NCBI RefSeq assembly: GCF_000382205.1
Contig: NZ_KB907793.1
Coordinates: forward strand, 62,001-126,000
Direction: 5' to 3'
DNA from: Dyadobacter beijingensis DSM 21582
Lineage (GTDB): Bacteria > Bacteroidota > Bacteroidia > Cytophagales > Spirosomataceae
Length of the DNA stretch: 64,000 nucleotides
The position numbers and the translations under genes were made by a program. The notes below the pieces were generated by a model. It made no database searches. It was not told where the DNA came from and saw only the letters and a list, made by a program, of their open reading frames with translations. Below, in pieces: positions 53,097 through 61,313 of the stretch; the first letter of the stretch is position 1; the number at the start of each line of letters is the position of its first letter.

Positions 53097-54616
53097 TTGA
53101 ACGTCTGATTGTACCAGCTCGAATCGGCCAGAATTAGTAAATGCTGATGGGGGATGGCCGTGTAGCCCTTGCCCGGTAATGAGGGATAGACACCGTTTTG
53201 GAGCAGATTTTTTTCATAAACCAGCATCAGGGGTTTTCCAAGCATGTACGCAGGATACCTTCCGTCCAACGGCCAGAAACTGGGGTAAACCCCTTCGAAA
53301 TAGCGGAAATATTGAAACGGGACAATGACTTCCGACCTCGCGGGCATCGCCCTGGCGTAGCCGTGCAGCTCGCGTGGGAGGCCGTCGGGATATGGATCCA
53401 GGCCAAAACGGGACTTGATCATATAGGATACGTTGTGGCTAAGGGTACCCGGTTCGGTTTCAAGGGTGAAATGATGGGCGACCAGAAATGTGGCGAGAAT
53501 GAATTGCAGCACACATCCCGTCAATACCCAGCTGAATGCTGCGCGGCCGGGCATAAAACCTGCCTGTGCCACCCGGTAACTCCAGTAAATGAATCCGCTG
53601 AACATAAAAGCCCACAAGCCGCTGATCCTTGGCGGATAGGAAATGCCGGGGTAAATCGTTGGAAAATAATACAATGCTTCCGTCGCGAACATGACGAGCA
53701 ACACCGTATAGCAAACTGCCAATGTCCAGATGATCAGCCCTTTGCGCGGAAACGTGCGGAGCCAGGGCACAAACGGGATTATAGCTAAACCAAAAGTGAG
53801 CACACCCACCGTCAGCGAAAACAGCACGTATAAAAAGAAAGTCGTGTTGAATTTCGTATGGGCAAATGCCTCGCTCAGGCGGCTGGGTTTTACGCCGTTT
53901 AGATAAGATAGCCACCACAAACCGGCCAGGAATAAAGCCACGGAAGTGCCGACAATGATGACGTTTCGTTTGTTCAGCAGGTAGCCAGCCCAATGCCTGG
54001 TCGGGTCCCGGATCACCCTGTCTACCACCGAACAGAAGAGAAAAAGGCAGCAAATCAGGACAATGGAAGACTCTTTCAGCAAAAGAGTGAGCATGAGCCA
54101 TACGATGCTTATGCCCCATTTGCGTTGTGCCGCGCTCAATGCGAGCAATGCAAGCAGCGGAACAAAGTATTGCTCGGGATGCCAGCCGAAATAATCGGTA
54201 TACATGAAGTAGGCCATCGGGCCAAACACATATATCGATGCTGCAAGCCAAACCGCCTGCCGTCCGGCCACGGCTGATCCGGCAAAACTCCGATGATACA
54301 CGAAGAAAAACACGCCCAGCAAGCACACATAGGCGAGAAAAAGCCCGTTAACACCGAACGGTTTCGTGAAAATGCCGATCAGCGGAATGAAGTAGTAGTT
54401 ATGTTGCTGCGCATGATTTCCGTAAATGGTGTCGAACAGAAACGGTCGCCCGTCCAGCCATCCTTTGCTCAATTGAAGGATCACCATTCCATCAGCGTAC
54501 TGCTCGGGACTGGTTTGAAACTGGAATACTTTAAGAAAAAACCAAACAACGCAACCAACAACAGGGAGCATCAAAAGAAGTGCGTTCGCTAATCGGTTGG
54601 CAGGATGGCATGACAT
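53093..54616 (-). CDS. DUF2079-like polytopic membrane protein
   Basis: 507 residues with about 11-12 hydrophobic helices and a soluble C-terminal part. YADGMVILQLSKGWLDGRPFLFDTIYGNHAQQHNYY-like N-terminal features and FGWHPEQYFVPLLAL match the DUF2079 family, which resembles GT-C glycosyltransferases and often carries the lumenal Asp/Glu-His loop. A role in moving sugars from a polyprenyl-phosphate carrier onto an acceptor is plausible, since the next gene makes such a carrier-like product. First gene of the two-gene operon. Confidence 0.85.
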   Translation of the reverse strand: MSCHPANRLANALLLMLPVVGCVVWFFLKVFQFQTSPEQYADGMVILQLSKGWLDGRPFLFDTIYGNHAQQHNYYFIPLIGIFTKPFGVNGLFLAYVCLLGVFFFVYHRSFAGSAVAGRQAVWLAASIYVFGPMAYFMYTDYFGWHPEQYFVPLLALLALSAAQRKWGISIVWLMLTLLLKESSIVLICCLFLFCSVVDRVIRDPTRHWAGYLLNKRNVIIVGTSVALFLAGLWWLSYLNGVKPSRLSEAFAHTKFNTTFFLYVLFSLTVGVLTFGLAIIPFVPWLRTFPRKGLIIWTLAVCYTVLLVMFATEALYYFPTIYPGISYPPRISGLWAFMFSGFIYWSYRVAQAGFMPGRAAFSWVLTGCVLQFILATFLVAHHFTLETEPGTLSHNVSYMIKSRFGLDPYPDGLPRELHGYARAMPARSEVIVPFQYFRYFEGVYPSFWPLDGRYPAYMLGKPLMLVYEKNLLQNGVYPSLPGKGYTAIPHQHLLILADSSWYNQTFK

Positions 54617-55072
54617 AACCGCAACTTACCATTCGTTTACTCTATTTGAAATACATTTTCCTATAATTTATTCAAAGTGACGGGGCTGACGAGACCATTC
54701 GACGAAAGCTTCTCAATGCGTTCCCGTCGTATGCCGAGCCAGGCGGCCCCGTGGCGAGGAAAGGAAAGACAGGACATCAGGCCGGGAGAAACTGCTGATA
54801 TAAGCTACTGCATGTGTAGTAGATCAATACCTGTTTGGTGTACAAAAATACCAGGATCAGGTGATTGTACGAACCCACGGGATACCCCAATTTTGAGCAC
54901 CCGGTCCCGGTATAAGGCTTCTGGAATTCGATAGCGATTAGCTGAAATATCGGCAGTTGATTGACACGCATGCTAGCAAACCGACCTGGCACGGCGCATG
55001 CAAATTGAAGAAAACGCCTCAAAGCTGGTGAGCAGGACTCCTCATTTACCCAATAACTAATTTTTACATTCA
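54617..55072. other. 450-bp intergenic stretch with no gene
   Basis: Upstream regions of two divergent genes. No frame with a plausible start and family, no convincing TAnnTTTG box in the right place, and no strong hairpin. A short frame around 54676-54790 looks faintly protein-like but cannot be assigned. Confidence 0.6.
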
Positions 55073-57919
55073 ATGAAACACCTTTACCATCCGACAGGAT
55101 CAAAACAGCACTATTTTGGGCTTTTACTTTTAGTTATCCTTTTTAGCCTGTCCAACGCGTTCGGCCAATGTCCGGCAAGCATTGACGTGATTTCCACGAG
55201 TATCACCACGGCGACCTGCCCTTCCAACGGGGCTTTTACCGTTAATGCCACTGCGGGAACCGGCGCCACCTACCAGATCACCTCGGGGCCGGTGGGTTTT
55301 CCAACCGGCGCTCAAAGCTCAAGCACATTTGAGGCTTTGCTGCCAGGTACCTACACCGTGAAGGTAGCGTGCTCGGATGATCCCAATGTGTTCACTACTA
55401 CCACCGTTGTGGTGCCCACTTCATATGTGCAGGTTGCGGCCAGTTCCGTGGCCGCCGATGTATGCGTGGGTGCAGGGGCGGGCGGGGTTATCAACACGAC
55501 CATTACCGCCGGCAGTGCTTCGCCTTATTCTTATGCATACTGGGTCGGTGATCCGGCCGAGAATGATCAGAACCTGACCTACCAGGTCCAGAACACAACC
55601 AGCCTGACCGACGCGCATGCGGTTCCCGCCTTTGGCAACTACAATGTGCGGGTTAAAGACGCGTGCGGGGTTTTCATCACCAGGGAGGTGACAGTAACAA
55701 GGGATATCCCCGAAAATCTCTGCGTGACCAGTGCGCGGCCTCGCCGGGATGGAATGACTTGTGCCGAGCTTCTAACGAGCATCAAGCTGGAACTCACATT
55801 TTCTTCTTTGTTTTCAGCATTACCCTATGGGAAGAGCATCGATGTGGAATTCTACGAGAATACAGGGACCTGTGCGTCGCCTGTTCAGGGGGCCTTGATT
55901 AAAACAGAAACTTATGATAATACCTCCCCATTTTATCCGACCGTAATTGTTCCCAATTTTATAAACTTGCTCATTGTCACCAAGACGCCCTGTGGTGATG
56001 TTTGTACCTATTGTTATGACTATGGGACGTCCTATCAGGCCGTAAGCATCAATTTCAGCATTCAGCCCAGGGGCTGCCCGGCATCGCCCAGCGATCCTAT
56101 TCCTTACAGCATCAATATCTCCGGTGGGGTTAATTATGTGTTACCGGTGACCTTTACCATCAAAAACAGCCTCGGAATCGATATTGCGGGCTCCCCCTAC
56201 GTAGCGACGACCGAGGCTGACTTGTGGCATGAATTTCCAAATCTTCCCCCTGATACTTACACGGTAGATGGAACAGATGCCTGTGGCGCGCCTCTTTCAG
56301 CCACGTTGAATTCCGGCACCGGCACACCGGTACCATTAGCCCTGGGAAGTATCGGCGGGTACGCGGGATGCACCACCATCGAAGGCCGCACCACCATGTC
56401 GGTGTACATTAGCGGCGAGATGGCCAACTATGGAAATGCGGTAGCGACGATCGTTGCAGGCCCCAATCTGGTCGGGGTTGCCGGTGTAAACCGCGCCTGG
56501 GGGGTATGGGAATGGCCCAACGCCATACCGGGCGCCACCTATACCATTGAAGTGAATAACCTTTGCGGTCAGACCGAGCAGGTAACGGTAACGCTGCCAT
56601 TGTCGGTGCAGACATTGGATCAGCACACAACGGCCACGGCGGAACAGCTGTGCGGCGGAACAGGTAATATCGTTATCGCAGCGACCAACAACGGCTACGG
56701 TACATTCAGTTTTGATGTGAAAAATAGTGCCAACGTAACTGTTGGTACAGGAACGGTGCCTGGGATAACGATCAGTAACCTGCCGCCTGACACTTACACC
56801 GTCAATAGCCACATGATTGGTTGCGGGCCCTACGATTACAGTAGTCAGGTCGAGATCCTTCCTGCCGGGCAGGGGCCGGTAATTACCAAGAAAATAGGCA
56901 TTATCTGTGAGGACGCCAACGGAGACCTCACGAGCACGGGCAATGCGCTGCTGGCTTTTACGGGTGCCAAACCGCTGAAATTCGAATACCGCCTGACTTC
57001 GGGAACTGATGCAGATTATGTGACATTGACCGGCGATTCGGATGGTACCGAGACCATTTCGGGATTAACACCCTACACATCGTACACTATCCGGGTGACA
57101 GACAATTGCGGAAACTCTACGGTAACGCAGGTTACCATCGGCAAGCTTGATCCTGTCAAAGTTGAGAATACACTGCAACCATGCGCGGGATCTTCCTATG
57201 CTCTAAGCGTACCGGATATGGTGGATGCTACCTATACCTGGACGAAGGACGGCGTTACGGTTTCCAATCAGCGTTCGATTAGTTTCAATCCTTATCAGGC
57301 ATCGGATGATGGAACATATGTTTGCACGATTAACATACTTGGTGGTTGTGTAACCCGGGTAACTACGGTCCAGCTTAGCAGTACCCATTGCAACCAACCT
57401 TTGCCTGTTACCCTGGTAAGTTTCGAGGCCGCAATTGTCGAAAACAAGGCAGTACTTACCTGGAAAACGACCAATGAAAAAGATTTCAGCCATTTCGAGA
57501 TCGAAAGAGGCAGTACCGCGACCTCGTTTAGCCCGATCGGCCACGTAGATGGGAACGCAGGGGGAAGATATTCTTTTGTGGACAAGGAAACCTTATCCGA
57601 TAACCAGTATTACCGGTTGAAGATGGTCGACAATGACGGAACTTATGCTTACAGCCGCATCAGGAGCCTGAACTTTAACCGTAACAGCTCCGGCGTCTAC
57701 CCCAATCCTGCCTCTGATTTCCTCATGGTAAATGCCAGGCTAAGTAAAACGATGAAATCGGTGGAACTGGTCAGCGCAAATGGCAGCACAGTTTACAAAA
57801 CAACGAATGTGCCTGCATCCGGCATCAATGTCAGCAAGTTTGCGCAGGGGATATATCTGATAAAAATAAAATCCAGGGATGGCAGTGAACATATTCAAAA
57901 GGTTTTCATAGCCAGATAG
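55073..57919 (+). CDS. Large surface protein with type IX secretion sorting domain
   Basis: 948 residues. Signal peptide (LLLLVILFSLSNAFG), then several beta-rich repeats of about 90-100 residues with Cys pairs, sharing PGTYTV/PPDTYTV turns (for example LLPGTYTVKVACS, LPPDTYTVDGTDACG, LPPDTYTVNS). An Ig-like domain follows (YTWTKDGVTVSNQRS, DDGTYVCTI), then a module LPVTLVSFEAAIVENKAVLTW and a C-terminal type A sorting domain from VYPNPASDFLMV to the end. Such proteins are moved through the outer membrane by T9SS and anchored at the surface; adhesion or matrix roles are likely. No catalytic domain is seen. Confidence 0.93.
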   Translation: MKHLYHPTGSKQHYFGLLLLVILFSLSNAFGQCPASIDVISTSITTATCPSNGAFTVNATAGTGATYQITSGPVGFPTGAQSSSTFEALLPGTYTVKVACSDDPNVFTTTTVVVPTSYVQVAASSVAADVCVGAGAGGVINTTITAGSASPYSYAYWVGDPAENDQNLTYQVQNTTSLTDAHAVPAFGNYNVRVKDACGVFITREVTVTRDIPENLCVTSARPRRDGMTCAELLTSIKLELTFSSLFSALPYGKSIDVEFYENTGTCASPVQGALIKTETYDNTSPFYPTVIVPNFINLLIVTKTPCGDVCTYCYDYGTSYQAVSINFSIQPRGCPASPSDPIPYSINISGGVNYVLPVTFTIKNSLGIDIAGSPYVATTEADLWHEFPNLPPDTYTVDGTDACGAPLSATLNSGTGTPVPLALGSIGGYAGCTTIEGRTTMSVYISGEMANYGNAVATIVAGPNLVGVAGVNRAWGVWEWPNAIPGATYTIEVNNLCGQTEQVTVTLPLSVQTLDQHTTATAEQLCGGTGNIVIAATNNGYGTFSFDVKNSANVTVGTGTVPGITISNLPPDTYTVNSHMIGCGPYDYSSQVEILPAGQGPVITKKIGIICEDANGDLTSTGNALLAFTGAKPLKFEYRLTSGTDADYVTLTGDSDGTETISGLTPYTSYTIRVTDNCGNSTVTQVTIGKLDPVKVENTLQPCAGSSYALSVPDMVDATYTWTKDGVTVSNQRSISFNPYQASDDGTYVCTINILGGCVTRVTTVQLSSTHCNQPLPVTLVSFEAAIVENKAVLTWKTTNEKDFSHFEIERGSTATSFSPIGHVDGNAGGRYSFVDKETLSDNQYYRLKMVDNDGTYAYSRIRSLNFNRNSSGVYPNPASDFLMVNARLSKTMKSVELVSANGSTVYKTTNVPASGINVSKFAQGIYLIKIKSRDGSEHIQKVFIAR

Positions 57920-58156
57920 GTGCAGTAATGCAACACTGGTTCGCTGGAACTACAAGGATTGGGTGGTCGATTTATAGCTTTTGGCAAAGCACTTTAATCG
58001 GCCGCCCCTTCTTTTGCAGGGATATCGGCAGATGCACATAGCGGACCGCTGGAAGCAAATCAAAGTCGGAGAATTTATTATTGAAATGCATGCGTCCATA
58101 TTTCTACGTTTTCCAGTCTCTATACCTGACTGATTTATAAACCCTTAAAATGTCCT

Positions 58157-59071
58157 ATGCTTCGCGCTACATGCATACTTACAACACTACTGGTCGCTGC
58201 GCTATTTGGGTGCAACAAGCTAATTAAAGTTAATCCAGATACCGATAGCGCCCCCGACCAAGCAGCTGCGGTTATCCGGAGCCGTTTCCCGGCAGCTTCC
58301 GATCTGGCTTTCAATACCCTGGTTAAGGGCCGGACCTGGGACGCTTCATTTCAAGTGAGCAACAGCCGTTATCGGTCCGTTGTGGATCGGACAAGCATTT
58401 TGACAACTTCCCGCTCCGGGAACGAAAGTCTTCATGATTCACTGGTAACATTAACTAACAACCTGTTTATGAGATGGGGAACGATCTCAAATATCCGGGA
58501 AGTGCTGCCGGATAATGGAACGGGCGCAATAAAATCCTCATACCTTGCCGACTACGCGTGGAAAGGAAACCTGTGGACGTTAAAAATCACTTTTGCCGAG
58601 CAGGGATCACCCTTTTATCACACCGTGACGATGATCCCGCGAATCGATCTTGAATATGTTACCGCTGATCTGGAGTCGCTTCCCGCGAAGGCGCAAGAGG
58701 TTCTCAAGGAAAAGGGACAATGGTCGGGCGTAGTCAGGGTACGTATAGACCATACCGGAAAGCGAACCTATCTAACTCCATTTTACAGATTCGATGATGA
58801 TGGGGTACCTTTTTTCACCGGTTTAAACAATGTCGTCAACTACGCCAGCATGGCAGAGATTTCGCCCGGTATCCACGACTATTTCAAGCATACCAGTGGT
58901 TTTTCAGAATTGAGTTTCTCGTCGGGAACCAGGTTCGATGACGGGAGTTGTGCTGGCTACTCGCTATATCTCGCCAATGATAATGAGAAAGTTTCTGAAA
59001 TGTTTCATTTCATTTTTTCAGGATCAGGGTACATCGTTACAGAATCCTATACGGCGTCAGTCAAGCCATAG
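58157..59071 (+). CDS. Lipoprotein of unknown function
   Basis: 304 residues. The signal peptide ends in lipobox LFGC (Cys about 20). No family recognised. The N-terminal part of the mature protein (AAVIRSRFPAASDLAFNTLVKGRTWDASFQVSNSRYRS) resembles the small beta-lactamase-inhibitor-like/PepSY-like folds of exported Bacteroidota proteins, but this is weak. It lies 64 bp before the ECF sigma gene on the same strand and might be in the same transcript or a target. Confidence 0.75.
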   Translation: MLRATCILTTLLVAALFGCNKLIKVNPDTDSAPDQAAAVIRSRFPAASDLAFNTLVKGRTWDASFQVSNSRYRSVVDRTSILTTSRSGNESLHDSLVTLTNNLFMRWGTISNIREVLPDNGTGAIKSSYLADYAWKGNLWTLKITFAEQGSPFYHTVTMIPRIDLEYVTADLESLPAKAQEVLKEKGQWSGVVRVRIDHTGKRTYLTPFYRFDDDGVPFFTGLNNVVNYASMAEISPGIHDYFKHTSGFSELSFSSGTRFDDGSCAGYSLYLANDNEKVSEMFHFIFSGSGYIVTESYTASVKP

Positions 59072-59135
59072 AGAAATTATCAGCTCATTCCTCCGTACAC
59101 TATGATTTGCCTTGCAATGGACAGTCATGCCCTAA

Positions 59136-59732
59136 TTGAGACTTTCGATGTTTTTTAGTAAAAAAAACAGATTCCATGATGTAACCGAACTTGTAAAGGC
59201 GTGCCAACACATGGACAGGCGCGCGCAAAATATGTTGTATGAAAGATACATGAACAAAATGCTGGGGGTTTGCCGGAGATATGCGCGGACCAACCTTGAA
59301 GCAGAAGATATTTTCCAGGAAGCATTTATGAAAATCTTTCAGAAAATGAAGGACTTGAAAAATCCGCTTCTTTTAGACAGTTGGATTAAAACCATAGTCA
59401 TCAGGACGGCGATTGATTATTATCAACGCACCACAAAGAGCGAGAAACTTCAGGTGTGCCTGGATTCGATAGATTTTGAACGGGAATCCGGCGAGCATGA
59501 CAGGATTTTTTATCAACTGGATATGGAGATTTTAATCAATGTCATTAGTGAATTGCCTAATGGTTATCGGGCCGTAATCAACTTGTACTTTATCGACGGT
59601 CATACGCACGCCGAAATTGCCAAGCTACTTGGTATAGAGGAATCAACTTCAAAATCTCAATTGCGCAGGGGGAGAGACTTGCTCATTAAAAAATTGCAGA
59701 AGAAAGGAATCATGGCTTATGAAAGACTATGA
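59136..59732 (+). CDS. ECF sigma factor paired with a barrel-fused anti-sigma protein
   Basis: 198 residues. Sigma region 2 spans about 20-95 (YERYMNKMLGVCRRYARTNLEAEDIFQEAFMKIFQKMK, then LDSWIKTIVIRTAIDYYQR). Region 4 covers about 135-190 (LPNGYRAVINLYFIDGHTHAEIAKLLGIEESTSKSQLRRGRDLL). The first Met could also be the fifth residue. It overlaps the next gene by 14 bp, so the two are translationally coupled. That gene encodes no FecR domain but a membrane-anchored protein with a barrel-like C-terminus. Confidence 0.93.
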   Translation: MRLSMFFSKKNRFHDVTELVKACQHMDRRAQNMLYERYMNKMLGVCRRYARTNLEAEDIFQEAFMKIFQKMKDLKNPLLLDSWIKTIVIRTAIDYYQRTTKSEKLQVCLDSIDFERESGEHDRIFYQLDMEILINVISELPNGYRAVINLYFIDGHTHAEIAKLLGIEESTSKSQLRRGRDLLIKKLQKKGIMAYERL

Positions 59733-60960
59733 GGAGCACCCTGAAAATGCGTTAGGAAAGTTGCTAAGCGAAAGTTTTGCCGATTTCGAGCTTCCGGCAA
59801 ACCCCGCTTTAAAGGAAGAGCTTTTCAGGAAAATACCATCCCGGCGAAGTCCGTCCCGATTCTATATTTTACCCGTCATTTTAGTGATCGTGGGAAGCAC
59901 GTTTCTCCTGACTCGCGGACCACATCGTGAACCTGGCTCACCAAGCTTTTCAAAAGCCAGCGGAATAGTTGCCAAGGGAAAGGTTAGGACAGCATCACCC
60001 GTAGTCGACCAGGGCGGGGAAAGGATAGCGTCGGCAGACCCGACGGCGGAAGACCATCGCATACCGACTCGGCCGGTACGAATCGGTCAAATGCAAACCG
60101 AAATACGTCAGCACCGCGGCACCCCTAACACCTTGGGCGAGGTGGAGACAGCGCTTTTCGCAAATGACAACAAGCAGATCTACGTCCAGCGAGAAGGGCT
60201 CCCCGGCACATTAATCGACTCGCTCTCGCCAGGCATCATCCCGCTTTTAAAGCCAGTGCCCTTCCGTGAAATTCCGGGACCGGCCTTGCCATGCAGGATG
60301 CAATCGGCATTCCCGACAGGGGAACAGCATGACATACCAGGTTCCGATGTCAAACGGACTGCAAGAGCATTTGCGCCTAAATGGTCGCTTTCAGTCACGC
60401 CCATGCAATCATTTCAGGTTATGAAGTTATGGTCTTCACCGCAATTGAGTCTTCAGAATATCCGGTTTTCACCCGTCTTGTCATTGCAATCGAAGGCAAT
60501 GAAAGTTTCGGGGGGTCTGGAGGCATTTGGGGTGGGCCTCCTGGCTAGTTACAGCTACATCGGCAATCGTGTCCATTTTGAAACGGCCACGGATGAGTAC
60601 ATCGTCGTACCTTCTGACAACCAAAGCTATGCTGTTATCCGAAAAGGAATGCCGTTGGTAAGAGAGGAAAGCCTCAATCTGCTGAGCATCGGAATACGGA
60701 AAAATATCACTTTGGGCCGCGGCCGCCTCAGTAATTATCGCGGAGCCATCGGCCTGGACTACTCACGCATTCTTGCCAAAAAACGAAGCATCACGATGGC
60801 CGGCATTGGCATATACCGGCAGTGGAGTTTTGGAACAAATGCTAGTCTCTTCGTCGGCCCCTACGCGCAGGTGGGGCTTACACAACGGGTCGTGATTCCC
60901 GGTATCTGGAAATACAGACCTTACCAGTTAGGGATTTCTGTCGGGATCCGAAAAAATTAA
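59719..60960 (+). CDS. Putative dual-membrane-spanning anti-sigma factor (inner-membrane anchor plus outer-membrane barrel)
   Basis: 413 residues in four parts. Residues 1-46 are cytoplasmic and charged, of the size of a minimal anti-sigma region. Residues 48-65 form one membrane helix (FYILPVILVIVGSTFLLT). Residues 66-215 are a low-complexity linker rich in Pro, Ser, Thr, Gly and Arg. Residues 219-413 are alternating amphipathic strands ending LGISVGIRKN, fitting an 8-strand outer-membrane barrel of the porin/OmpA-like type. The arrangement matches the Dma proteins reported from Bacteroides thetaiotaomicron, in which one chain joins both membranes and holds an ECF sigma factor. Overlaps the sigma gene by 14 bp. 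No signal peptide. Confidence 0.75.
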   Translation: MKDYEEHPENALGKLLSESFADFELPANPALKEELFRKIPSRRSPSRFYILPVILVIVGSTFLLTRGPHREPGSPSFSKASGIVAKGKVRTASPVVDQGGERIASADPTAEDHRIPTRPVRIGQMQTEIRQHRGTPNTLGEVETALFANDNKQIYVQREGLPGTLIDSLSPGIIPLLKPVPFREIPGPALPCRMQSAFPTGEQHDIPGSDVKRTARAFAPKWSLSVTPMQSFQVMKLWSSPQLSLQNIRFSPVLSLQSKAMKVSGGLEAFGVGLLASYSYIGNRVHFETATDEYIVVPSDNQSYAVIRKGMPLVREESLNLLSIGIRKNITLGRGRLSNYRGAIGLDYSRILAKKRSITMAGIGIYRQWSFGTNASLFVGPYAQVGLTQRVVIPGIWKYRPYQLGISVGIRKN

Positions 60961-61313
60961 TGAATCCGCTTGCTGTACGGTCCCTTCGTCACTTAGCAGG
61001 GTTAATTCTTCATAAATCAAACTGGGTTAACTTCTTGCTCAGCTACCATCTCGGCTGTCAAGTAAATTCGACAGTGAATTAGGATTAATTGTTACATCGA
61101 CCGGTTTTTTGCGAAGTACATTTACGGTAACCAAAGTTCTAAGCCAAAGTTTTTGCCTTATCCGACAGGATAATACTGCTACTTTTTGGCCTGGTGCTCA
61201 CTGTGCAGGTAACGGCTCACGCCAGCATTCGCTATAACCCGGCGGGGATGGCTTCCGGGCGGGCGCGGGCCGGGTTAGTACTTCCTTGTTTCAATTAAAA
61301 CTATTCTGATTTG
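60961..61313. other. 350-bp intergenic stretch with a possible signal-peptide relic
   Basis: No intact gene. Frame 61155-61298 reads SDRIILLLFGLVLTVQVTAHASIRYNPAG and then a basic stretch to a stop. It looks like the signal peptide and first residues of an exported protein, but it has no ATG. The remainder holds nothing that I recognise. Confidence 0.4.

Noticed and set aside
53460-54326. 288-codon minus-strand frame within the DUF2079 gene
   Set aside because: Same strand but another frame; Arg/Cys/Phe-rich and without a known domain, while the DUF2079 frame has regular membrane helices.
54677-54934. Plus-strand frame in the gap before the T9SS protein
   Set aside because: No family, no promoter and odd composition; possible chance frame.
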